A stretch of 64,000 nt of DNA from Spirochaetota bacterium. GTDB taxonomy: Bacteria > Spirochaetota > Brachyspiria > Brachyspirales > JACRPF01. Made by a program: the position numbers and the translations under genes. Positions 36,357 through 43,542 of this stretch are shown here, in pieces (the first letter of the stretch is position 1; each line of letters begins with the position of its first letter). Under the pieces are notes generated by a model, which made no database searches, was not told where the DNA came from, and saw only the letters and a program-made list of their open reading frames with translations. The stretch lies in NCBI GenBank assembly GCA_038043445.1, contig JBBTBY010000047.1, positions 1 to 64,000 on the forward strand. The letters are read 5' to 3'.

Positions 36357-38633
36357 ATGAAAAAGATCATCCTCCTGTTCGTCTCTGTCGCCGTGTTCGG
36401 CATAACGCGCCAAACGCTTCCGCTTCAGAAAATGATCGATGAAGCGCGGGCATCCGGCACCTCGGTATCGATACCGGCGGGCGAATGGCTTATTGATACG
36501 GACGGTGTCGCAATTCGGGGCGCTACCAATCTTACCATCTCCGGTGCGGGTGACCGCACGGTGATCGTATCGTCGAACATGAAGATCATGTTCAGCATCG
36601 GCGGGTCGAAGGGCATCGTTCTTAAGGATTTCAGGATCGATTACGATCCGCTCCCGTTCACCCAGGGAACGGTGACCGCCGTCGGTCCCGATGCGGCATG
36701 GGTGGAATACGAGATACACGATGGTTATCCGCGCCTTGCGCCGCCGTACAATATGCGTACCGCGTATTTTTTCGACCCGACAACGCGTAACTGGAAACCG
36801 GATGTGCCGGACACCTATTGCCAGGCGAACGAGATCATAAGCCCGACGAAAGGGCGTATCGTCAAACCGAATCATCCGAGCGGTCTTGATTACCGCACGA
36901 TCTGCGTCGGTGACCGCGTGGCCTTCGCCGTGCGCCCCGCGGCCGCGATATCGTACCGCGACTGCGAGAATGTGCGTATTGAAGATGTCGATATCCTTTC
37001 CGCGCCGGGTGCCGCCGTTATTCTCCGCTTCATGCGCGGGGATAATTATTTTCGATACAACATCGAACGAGGACCGATGCCGGAAGGCGCGAGCGAAGCA
37101 CGCCTCATGTCATCGTCAGCCGACGGTTTCAATATCGCCATCGCCGAAAAAGGGCCGACGCTCGAACGCTGCGATTTCTCGTTCATGGGCGATGATTCGG
37201 TTAATTTTCACGGCGGCATACTGCCGGTCGTTCATGTCGAAAACCCTGCGACAATATGGGTGACCGACCGCTACAGCGATACGAAGCAGTTCATCGGTTT
37301 TTTACGCGGCGGCGAGAGGGCACAATTCCTCCGCTACGGAACATTCGAACCGCTGGGCGAGAGCGTCATCGTGAGCGCGGTCATGGATAACGCCGAGGTA
37401 TCGCGCATCAACGACAAGCTCGTGAACGATTGGTGGTATAAGTCCACTTCCCCCGGATATTTCAAGGACCGCTCGACGTTCCACACCTACCGCATTACGC
37501 TCTCAAAGCCCGTTGCCGGCGTTTCATTCGGCGACGGGTTCGCCGTGCCCTCGCTTGAATGCGAAGGATATGCGATACGCAACTGCCATTTCCACGACCA
37601 CCGCGCCATGGCGATACGCATGATGGCGGGCAACGGCGTCATCGAGGGATGCACGATCGAGCGTATAAAATACGCGGCGATCACGATGGGCCCGGAATAT
37701 GCCGGCTGGTCTGAAACGGGGTGGGTGAAGAACATCGTCGTACGCAACAATGTGATACGCGATGTCTGCCAGGACCAGGCGTCGTATGCCGAAAAAACGT
37801 ATTACCCCGGTGCGCTTTCGATATTCCCTGCATTGCGCGCCAATCCCGATAAGCTTCCTGTGTCAGCGCATAATTCGAACATCGTCATACAGAGCAATGT
37901 CATCGACGGCGCAAGTACGGCGGCGATATACATCAACGGCGGACGGGACGTTGCTATCAGCGGCAACATCATACGCAACGTAAATCGCGTGAACGGAGAG
38001 AAAACGGCAAGCGAAGCGAATGCGCGTACCGATCATGCCATCGTTGTTTTCAATTCCATGAATGTTTCGGAGCGGGATAATACGTTCGGCCCCCCGGGGC
38101 CGTTCTCAAAGGGGAATTTCAAGGATTTCGGCTTCATCCGTGCCGAGAAAAAAGAGCGCGTCGCCGTGTCTTACGCTTTGCTTTCCGCCGAAGCGGACGC
38201 TGCTAACTGGAACGCGCTCAGTGTCGATACGATGAACAAGCGCGAGGGAGGCGTTTCGTTCAAATGGGAAAGAGCGAATGCAGGCGTGGCGCTGCAATCG
38301 GCGGCGCTTTCACGGAACGATTGGTCGGACTGCGATCATCTCTCGTTCTGGCTCTATGCGGAAAAGGATAATGGTGCGGCGATCGTCATCACGATCACAT
38401 CACCGCAGAAGAGCGAACTGGATAATTATTATATGAAGAAGATCGTCACCGCGCAGGGCTGGCAGCAGATCACGATACGCTTCAAGGATCTCGAAGTGAT
38501 GCGCTCGCCCAAGGGATGGTCGAACGTGAGCAAGATCGCCTTCAATCTGATAGGCTGGGGCGCGGTGAGAAAACCGGATACCGTCCTTTCCATTTCTGAT
38601 ATCCGTATCGGGTATGATCCTGCATTGCAATAA
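36357..38633 (+). CDS. Secreted right-handed parallel beta-helix protein, GH110-like
   Basis: A 758-residue exported protein. The signal peptide ends near VFGITRQ. The body is a parallel beta-helix with repeated short strands (NLTISGAGDRTVIV, CENVRIEDVDILSAPGAAV, GVIEGCTIERIKYAAITMGP, NIVVRNNVIRDV). The signature SSADGFNI followed by LERCDFSFMGDDSVNFHG resembles GH110-type alpha-galactosidases, whose conserved Asp residues lie in such motifs. The C-terminal 150 residues form a jelly-roll binding domain (DHLSFWLYAEKDNG). GH110 assignment is tentative. It lies in an operon with a sugar isomerase and a dehydrogenase. Confidence 0.75.
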   Translation: MKKIILLFVSVAVFGITRQTLPLQKMIDEARASGTSVSIPAGEWLIDTDGVAIRGATNLTISGAGDRTVIVSSNMKIMFSIGGSKGIVLKDFRIDYDPLPFTQGTVTAVGPDAAWVEYEIHDGYPRLAPPYNMRTAYFFDPTTRNWKPDVPDTYCQANEIISPTKGRIVKPNHPSGLDYRTICVGDRVAFAVRPAAAISYRDCENVRIEDVDILSAPGAAVILRFMRGDNYFRYNIERGPMPEGASEARLMSSSADGFNIAIAEKGPTLERCDFSFMGDDSVNFHGGILPVVHVENPATIWVTDRYSDTKQFIGFLRGGERAQFLRYGTFEPLGESVIVSAVMDNAEVSRINDKLVNDWWYKSTSPGYFKDRSTFHTYRITLSKPVAGVSFGDGFAVPSLECEGYAIRNCHFHDHRAMAIRMMAGNGVIEGCTIERIKYAAITMGPEYAGWSETGWVKNIVVRNNVIRDVCQDQASYAEKTYYPGALSIFPALRANPDKLPVSAHNSNIVIQSNVIDGASTAAIYINGGRDVAISGNIIRNVNRVNGEKTASEANARTDHAIVVFNSMNVSERDNTFGPPGPFSKGNFKDFGFIRAEKKERVAVSYALLSAEADAANWNALSVDTMNKREGGVSFKWERANAGVALQSAALSRNDWSDCDHLSFWLYAEKDNGAAIVITITSPQKSELDNYYMKKIVTAQGWQQITIRFKDLEVMRSPKGWSNVSKIAFNLIGWGAVRKPDTVLSISDIRIGYDPALQ

Positions 38634-38648
38634 ATCCAAGGAGCAGCT

Positions 38649-39710
38649 ATGAATCGCACAGGAGCAATTTCTATCGGCATCGCGGGCATCGGCCGCGCGG
38701 GCTGGGGCATGCACTGCAATGAGCTCAAGGGGCGCGAAGGAAAATTCACCATCCGTGCGGCATGCGATATCGACGAGGCGCGGCTGGCGAAAATGAAAGA
38801 GCGATACAGCTGCGTGACATATACGAGCTTTGATGAGATGATAAATGATAAGAACATCGAGCTTATCGATATCGCCACGCTCTCGCCCGATCACACGCCG
38901 ATGGCGCTCAAGGCGCTCGCCGCGGGGAAATATGTCTTCCTCGAAAAGCCCATTGCGCTCACGTACAAGGATGCGCTCAGGCTCAAAGCGGCATCGATGA
39001 AGTACAGAAAAAAACTTTATTGCCGTCATAATCGCCGGTTCGAAGCGCCGTTCGTGCATATCAGAGAGATCATCGCTTCCGGATTGCTTGGCGATGTCTA
39101 CGAGATAAAGCTTCGCCGTCACGGTTATTCGCGGCGCGACGACTGGCAGACGCATATCGCATCCGGCGGCGGGCAGCTCAACAACTGGGGACCGCATATC
39201 ATCGATCATGCGCTCCGCTTCCTCGAGTCGCCGGTCGCGACAATATGGGGTGATCTGAAAAAAGTGGCCGCTGTCGGCGATGCCGAGGATCATCTCAAGA
39301 TAGTGCTCACCGGAAAGAACGGACGCATTGTCGATCTTGAGATAAGCGGCGGTGCGGCGATAATCGAGCCGGAATATATAATTTTCGGATCGAAGGGTGC
39401 GCTTACCTGTACCGGCAACGAGATCAGGATGAAATATCTCGACCCCGCGGTAACACTTCCCCCGCGAAAAGCTGTAAAAGCGTCTCCGCCCATGGAAGGA
39501 AGCTTCGGTAACCCCGATGTGCTCACGTGGAAAGAAGAGACGATACAGGCCTCGCCGGCTCAACCGAGCAATACCGACCACATCTGGGACCATCTCCATG
39601 CCTCCATTCGCGAAGGGAAGAAATTCCCGATAACGATGGACGAAGCGGTGGAGGTCGTTCGCGTAGCGGACATCGTAAAACGGGGAACGGCATTCACCGC
39701 GAAAAAATAG
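38649..39710 (+). CDS. Gfo/Idh/MocA-family NAD(P)-dependent oxidoreductase
   Basis: A 353-residue sugar dehydrogenase. The Rossmann opening is SIGIAGIGRAGWGMHC, the EKP motif is VFLEKPIAL with the catalytic-region Lys, and the conserved GGGQLNNWGPHIIDHALR holds the His of the active site. The C-terminal alpha/beta domain (SGGAAIIEPEYIIFGSKG) binds substrate. Such enzymes oxidise or epimerise sugars and inositols. The start at 38649 has AAGGAG 7 nt upstream and lies 15 nt after the beta-helix gene, so the three genes from 35585 form an operon. Confidence 0.93.
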   Translation: MNRTGAISIGIAGIGRAGWGMHCNELKGREGKFTIRAACDIDEARLAKMKERYSCVTYTSFDEMINDKNIELIDIATLSPDHTPMALKALAAGKYVFLEKPIALTYKDALRLKAASMKYRKKLYCRHNRRFEAPFVHIREIIASGLLGDVYEIKLRRHGYSRRDDWQTHIASGGGQLNNWGPHIIDHALRFLESPVATIWGDLKKVAAVGDAEDHLKIVLTGKNGRIVDLEISGGAAIIEPEYIIFGSKGALTCTGNEIRMKYLDPAVTLPPRKAVKASPPMEGSFGNPDVLTWKEETIQASPAQPSNTDHIWDHLHASIREGKKFPITMDEAVEVVRVADIVKRGTAFTAKK

Positions 39711-39761
39711 CGTTCCCCATACGCAGCGCCAGTGCAACGCTTGTCGCATCGCCTGCGGGAC

Positions 39762-39789
39762 TTGCCGAATGCGATTATCGGTATATACT
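39762..39789 (+). promoter_or_regulatory. Promoter of the lipoprotein at 39821
   Basis: TTGCCG (39762-39767), 16 bp, TATACT (39784-39789). GGAGG follows at 39810-39814. Confidence 0.6.
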
Positions 39790-39820
39790 TACCACATCAT
39801 TCCCGATACGGAGGAATACC

Positions 39821-40354
39821 ATGAAAAAGCATACATGCATGCTCGCAGCATTGGCTGCACTTACCGTCTCCTCGCTGACGCTCGTATCATGCTCGTTCTT
39901 CGGCGCAAAGGTCACCGACGATACGGTGAAAAAATACTGCGCGGCATGGAAGAACCTGAAAGCGCTCGGTATCACCAAGGGCGAAATGCCGTCGGGCGTG
40001 AACGGATTGAAGCTGTTCGAAAAAGCGGTCAAGAGCGCCGGCTTCAAGGGCGTCCTCGAGTTCATGGGAATGCAGCAGAAGATCGGACAGGCGTTCATCG
40101 TGGTGAAAGCGGAGAAAGTGATGAACAATCCGAAGGCGACCGTTGCCGACTTTGACAAGCTGCTCGATGACCCGACCATACCGGAAGCAACGAAACGATC
40201 GATACGCGATGCGCTCAAAGCGGGCGGATCCGAGAAGAACCTCAAATATGCGAAGACCGCGTTCGATCTCCTCGCAAAAATGGTCGACAAGGAAACGCTT
40301 GCCGTGGTCCGGCGCAATGAGGCTGAATTGACGGCGGTCTTTTCCGAGAAATAG
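39821..40354 (+). CDS. Small helical lipoprotein, function unknown
   Basis: A 177-residue lipoprotein with a long hydrophobic signal and lipobox LVSC (Cys near 24). The mature part is almost all alpha-helical with many Lys residues (KVTDDTVKKYCAAWKNLKAL; ATVADFDKLLDDPTIPEAT), without known motifs. The ATG at 39821 has GGAGG 6 nt upstream and its own promoter. It ends 1 bp before the convergent sigma-54 regulator gene. Similar short helical lipoproteins occur in spirochaetes but no function can be given. Confidence 0.8.
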   Translation: MKKHTCMLAALAALTVSSLTLVSCSFFGAKVTDDTVKKYCAAWKNLKALGITKGEMPSGVNGLKLFEKAVKSAGFKGVLEFMGMQQKIGQAFIVVKAEKVMNNPKATVADFDKLLDDPTIPEATKRSIRDALKAGGSEKNLKYAKTAFDLLAKMVDKETLAVVRRNEAELTAVFSEK

Positions 40355-40355
40355 T

Positions 40356-41678
40356 TCAGGACAGACCGAGCTTCTTCATTTTCTGCCAGAGCGCCACGCG
40401 GCTGATGCCTATTTCCCGCGCGGCGGCGCTCCTGTTGCCCCCGTGCGCGGCGAGTATACGCACAATATCATCTTTGCTCACCAGTGAGCGCTTCGCCTCC
40501 CGGGGTTTCTGTTCCGGCGTGTGTTCGGCGGCGGATATCGATGGCGGGAGATCGAGCGCGTCAATGGATGCCCCTGCGGCGACAACGAACGCATACTCGA
40601 TGGTATTTTCAAGCTCGCGCACATTACCCGGCCACGTATGTGCCATGAGCACGCGCATGGCGCGGGGTGTACACCCTTGTATGTTCTTACCCGAACGGGC
40701 GGCATGTTTCTTTATGAACGCATCGCATAAGAGCGGTATATCGTTCATGCGCGTACGCAGGGGCGGCATGTGTATCGGGAACACCGCAAGGCGATAGAAA
40801 AGGTCCTCACGGAAATTCCTTTGTGTAACGTACGCAGGGAGATCACGATTCGTCGCTGCTATGATGCGCATATCGACGGGAATGCTGTCGGTGCCGCCGA
40901 CACGTTCGATCATCCGTTCCTGAATGACGCGAAGGAGCTTCACCTGCGTTGCCGGTGATATCTCACCGATCTCGTCGAGGAATATCGTGCCGCCGTGCGC
41001 AAGCTCGAATTTCCCTTTTTTATCCCGTATGGCGCCGGTGAATGCACCGTGTACGTGGCCGAAGAGCTCGCTTTCGAGGACGCTCTCGGCGAGCGATGCA
41101 CAGGATACCGCCACGAACGGCGTGGTCCTTCGCGGCGAGCGGTCATGAATCGCCCGGGCAGCGAGCTCTTTGCCGGTACCGCTTTCCCCGGTTATGAGAA
41201 CGTTCGCCATCGATTCTGCGGCAAGCGATATCTGGCGGAACACCGCATGCATTGCAGGCGCTTTTCCATAGATGCCGGAATATGACGACGGTGCATCGGC
41301 AACGGCGGTCTTCACCGACGTGCAGACGTTCACATCGCGTATATCGAGGACCATGATACGGCGGCGGCCGGCAACCGCATCGCTGTGGAGCATGACCGGG
41401 CAGAGATCGCCCTCTCGTATCATGAGATAGAAGCTCTTCGTGCCGGGTTCGTTTTCCTTCATGCAGTCGGCGAGATCGACCTCGCTTTCCGCGGACGGTG
41501 AAACGAAGTACCGCAGAATGCGATATGATCTTCCGACGGCATCGTCGCGGGCTATACCTGTCAGGAGCACCATCGCATCGTTCCAGCTCCGTATCGTCAA
41601 TTGTTCATCAAGTGAATAAAAACCGAGCGTGGGAAAACCATCAAGCGCTCCGAATGATGATGCATCAGATGCGTTCAT
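40356..41678 (-). CDS. Sigma-54-dependent enhancer-binding regulator (PAS-AAA-Fis)
   Basis: A 440-residue activator of sigma-54 RNA polymerase. An N-terminal PAS-like sensor (LGFYSLDEQLTIRSWNDAMV, GRSYRILRYFVSPS) is followed by an AAA+ domain with Walker A GESGTGKE, the sigma-54 contact loop GAFTGA, Walker B IFLDEIGEI and the arginine-finger region. A Fis-type helix-turn-helix ends the protein (NRSAAAREIGISRVALWQKM). It is divergent from the glutaredoxin operon that has a -24/-12 promoter. The ATG at 41678 with GGAG 9 nt upstream is preferred; an ATG at 41693 and a TTG at 41696 are alternatives. Confidence 0.93.
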   Translation of the reverse strand: MNASDASSFGALDGFPTLGFYSLDEQLTIRSWNDAMVLLTGIARDDAVGRSYRILRYFVSPSAESEVDLADCMKENEPGTKSFYLMIREGDLCPVMLHSDAVAGRRRIMVLDIRDVNVCTSVKTAVADAPSSYSGIYGKAPAMHAVFRQISLAAESMANVLITGESGTGKELAARAIHDRSPRRTTPFVAVSCASLAESVLESELFGHVHGAFTGAIRDKKGKFELAHGGTIFLDEIGEISPATQVKLLRVIQERMIERVGGTDSIPVDMRIIAATNRDLPAYVTQRNFREDLFYRLAVFPIHMPPLRTRMNDIPLLCDAFIKKHAARSGKNIQGCTPRAMRVLMAHTWPGNVRELENTIEYAFVVAAGASIDALDLPPSISAAEHTPEQKPREAKRSLVSKDDIVRILAAHGGNRSAAAREIGISRVALWQKMKKLGLS

Positions 41679-41698
41679 AGGGTATATCTCCATCAATG

Positions 41699-41710
41699 CT
41701 TAACGTAAAG
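41699..41710. promoter_or_regulatory. Operator-like repeat, proximal copy
   Basis: CTTAACGTAAAG, one base from the perfect palindrome 32 bp away. It lies just upstream of the regulator's start codon. Candidate binding site of the sigma-54 regulator. Confidence 0.6.
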
Positions 41711-41730
41711 CAAGTGCCGCGTGCATATGC

Positions 41731-41742
41731 CTTAACGTTAAG
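41731..41742. promoter_or_regulatory. Operator-like palindrome, upstream activating site
   Basis: CTTAACGTTAAG is a perfect 12-bp palindrome. It lies about 3 helical turns from the second copy and some 75 bp upstream of the sigma-54 start point, the usual range for enhancer sites. It overlaps the regulator's own -10 box. Confidence 0.65.
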
Positions 41743-41767
41743 ATAATATAATGCAACCGCAAATCAA
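41740..41767 (-). promoter_or_regulatory. Promoter of the sigma-54 regulator
   Basis: Minus strand: TTGATT (41767-41762), 16 bp, TATCTT (41745-41740). The -10 box overlaps the operator palindrome, suggesting autoregulation. Confidence 0.45.
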
Positions 41768-41788
41768 GCGAAATTTCACCGTTTTATA

Positions 41789-41804
41789 TGGCATACCGAT
41801 TGCA
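41789..41804 (+). promoter_or_regulatory. Sigma-54 (-24/-12) promoter
   Basis: TGGCATACCGATTGCA fits the sigma-54 consensus TGGCAYR-N4-TTGCW at every position. A start near 41815 gives a leader of about 28 nt, containing AAGGAGG before the ATG at 41843. Confidence 0.85.
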
Positions 41805-41842
41805 ATACTTAAGTAACAGATCATATGACCAAGGAGGTTATT

Positions 41843-42073
41843 ATGTCGGTCACTGTATATTCAACTCCGAGCTGCGGTTATTGCACCATGGCGAAGAATT
41901 ATCTGCGTTCCAAAGGCATTCCGTACACGGATGTTAACGTAGCCGCGGACCGTGCGAAGGCGGAAGAGATGGTACGCAAGACAAATCAATACGGCGTGCC
42001 GGTGCTTGAAATAAACGGGAGCATCGTCGTCGGTTTCGACAGGCCGCGCATCGATGCGCTCATAGGACGGTAG
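41843..42073 (+). CDS. Glutaredoxin-family protein (CGYC)
   Basis: A 76-residue thiol oxidoreductase of the glutaredoxin/NrdH class. The active site CGYC lies in VYSTPSCGYCTMAKNYL, with the cis-Pro motif GVPVLEI and the C-terminal GFDRP. It reduces disulfides or passes electrons to small partners. The ATG at 41843 follows AAGGAGG by 5 nt. It is the first gene of the sigma-54-controlled operon, 2 nt before the 4Fe-4S gene. Confidence 0.92.
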   Translation: MSVTVYSTPSCGYCTMAKNYLRSKGIPYTDVNVAADRAKAEEMVRKTNQYGVPVLEINGSIVVGFDRPRIDALIGR

Positions 42074-42075
42074 AC

Positions 42076-42273
42076 ATGGTCTCAATAATTGCAGCACGCT
42101 GCCCGCAGAACCATCCCTGTCCGTCGGTACATGTATGCCCGACGGGGGCGCTCACGCAGAAGGGTTATGGTCTGCCGGAGGTTGACGAAGAGAAATGTAC
42201 CGACTGCGGACAATGCATATCGTTCTGCCCGCGCGGGGCTTTCAAACCGGCAGCGGCGGGGGTTCTGCGATGA
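42076..42273 (+). CDS. Small 4Fe-4S binding protein
   Basis: A 65-residue ferredoxin-like protein. One cluster motif is canonical (CTDCGQCISFCP); the other is a looser set of cysteines in ARCPQNHPCPSVHVCPTGAL. This CPQNHxC pattern marks a distinct small family that often travels with DUF6132 proteins. It starts 2 nt after the glutaredoxin stop and its TGA overlaps the next ATG (ATGA), so the three genes are translationally coupled. Probably an electron carrier. Confidence 0.9.
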   Translation: MVSIIAARCPQNHPCPSVHVCPTGALTQKGYGLPEVDEEKCTDCGQCISFCPRGAFKPAAAGVLR

Positions 42274-42452
42274 CCATGCGTATAATAAAAACCGCCGCGT
42301 TCATAGTCATCGGCGGCGTACTTGGATTTGCCTATTACAAACTCGTAGGCTGTCGGACGGGCACCTGTCCGATAACGTCCAATCCCTATATATCGATGAT
42401 CTATGGGGCCGTTCTCGGCGGATTGGCAAGCGGGATCACAGCCCCATCATGA
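42270..42452 (+). CDS. DUF6132 family small membrane protein
   Basis: A 60-residue protein with two hydrophobic helices flanking the conserved loop GCRTGTCPITSNPYIS, the DUF6132 signature with two cysteines. Function is unknown; the family recurs beside thioredoxin, rhodanese and ferredoxin genes, which fits a membrane redox or sulfur role. The start overlaps the 4Fe-4S gene's stop. The last 17 bp overlap the convergent acetyl xylan esterase gene. Confidence 0.85.
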   Translation: MTMRIIKTAAFIVIGGVLGFAYYKLVGCRTGTCPITSNPYISMIYGAVLGGLASGITAPS

Positions 42453-43395
42453 ACGCAAAGACCTTATCGGAAAATCCGGGCAGGCCCTCGTGGCCGAAAT
42501 CCGGATAGATGACAAGGTCTTTTTTCGAGGTGATGCGGTTATACGCGGCGAACTGCGTCGACGGCGGACAGACGGCATCCATGAGCCCCACGCCCATGAG
42601 CACTTCCGCTTTGATCCGCGGTGTGAGGAATTGCACGTCGATGTAGCCTAAGCGGGTGAATATCTCGTCCTCACGCTCATGGCGCGGATCGAAATTGCGG
42701 AAGAACGTCTTCAGTTCAGCGTACGCATTGGCGGCCTGGTCCATCTCCCATACGCGCTTGTAATCGCAAAGGAAGGGGAATGTCGGCGCTGCGCGTTTTA
42801 CCCGCGGCTCAAGCGATGCGCATGCGAGCGTAAGTCCGCCGCCCTGCGAGCCGCCGAACACGCCCACGCGCTTCTCATCAACATCGTCCATGTTCATGAC
42901 GATGCGTACGAGTTGTGCCGTATCGAGATAGATGGCGCGAAAGAGGAGCTTATCGGGACTGTCGTTAAGACCGCGTATGATGTGGCCGTTCTGCGTCGTG
43001 CCTTTGATGCCGCCGACATCCTCCGATCGTCCGCCCTGACCTCGGCAATCGAGCGCTGCGACCGTATAGCCCTGCCCGACATAGGCGAGCTTGTCGTGCC
43101 AGTCGCCGGAGCTGCCGCTGTATCCGTGAAAGAGGACAACAGCAGGATGCTTCTTGGCGGGGTTCTTCGGGCGCAGGAGCTTCGCGTATACGCGCGCGCC
43201 GAGCACACCGGTGAAATACATATCGAAGCATTCCGCGTTCGGTGCGGAGAATTCAGCCGGCTTCAATTCCACCTTTGGGTCGATAGCATGCATCTCGGCG
43301 AGCGATCTGTCCCAGAACTGATCGAGATCGTCCGGGCGCGGATTGCGGCCGGTGTATTTGTATAATTCGGGAAGCGGTTTGTCTATCAACGGCAT
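42436..43395 (-). CDS. Acetyl xylan esterase / cephalosporin-C deacetylase (AXE1 family)
   Basis: A 319-residue cytoplasmic alpha/beta hydrolase that removes acetyl groups from xylo-oligosaccharides. The family-typical start MPLIDKPLPELYKYTGRNPR is followed by the nucleophile elbow GGSQGG, the catalytic Asp in GLMDAVCPP and the His in FGHEG; length is that of AXE1/CE7 enzymes. The ATG at 43395 has GAGGAG 8 nt upstream. There is no signal peptide, so it acts on imported oligosaccharides. Confidence 0.95.
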   Translation of the reverse strand: MPLIDKPLPELYKYTGRNPRPDDLDQFWDRSLAEMHAIDPKVELKPAEFSAPNAECFDMYFTGVLGARVYAKLLRPKNPAKKHPAVVLFHGYSGSSGDWHDKLAYVGQGYTVAALDCRGQGGRSEDVGGIKGTTQNGHIIRGLNDSPDKLLFRAIYLDTAQLVRIVMNMDDVDEKRVGVFGGSQGGGLTLACASLEPRVKRAAPTFPFLCDYKRVWEMDQAANAYAELKTFFRNFDPRHEREDEIFTRLGYIDVQFLTPRIKAEVLMGVGLMDAVCPPSTQFAAYNRITSKKDLVIYPDFGHEGLPGFSDKVFAFMMGL

Positions 43396-43421
43396 GGTAC
43401 ACTCCTCGTAAGGATCGGGGT

Positions 43422-43449
43422 ATGGTATCGTACTGGGATTTTTATGCAA
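43422..43449 (-). promoter_or_regulatory. Candidate promoter of the esterase gene
   Basis: Minus strand: TTGCAT (43449-43444), 16 bp, TACCAT (43427-43422). The -10 box is weak. Confidence 0.35.
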
Positions 43450-43485
43450 GTGGTGGGCCTGCATAGTCTCCGGATAAGCATGTTG

Positions 43486-43513
43486 TTGACGAAGCCCCTG
43501 CATCGTGTATACT
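43486..43513 (+). promoter_or_regulatory. Promoter of the ZIP-cNMP transporter
   Basis: TTGACG (43486-43491), 16 bp, TATACT (43508-43513). Confidence 0.65.
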
Positions 43514-43542
43514 GTCCTGAAATTCTGACATTGGCGGTGAAT

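Noticed and set aside
38400-39749. 449-codon open frame on the minus strand
   Set aside because: Antisense to the Gfo/Idh/MocA dehydrogenase and the end of the beta-helix gene; composition is that of a shadow frame.
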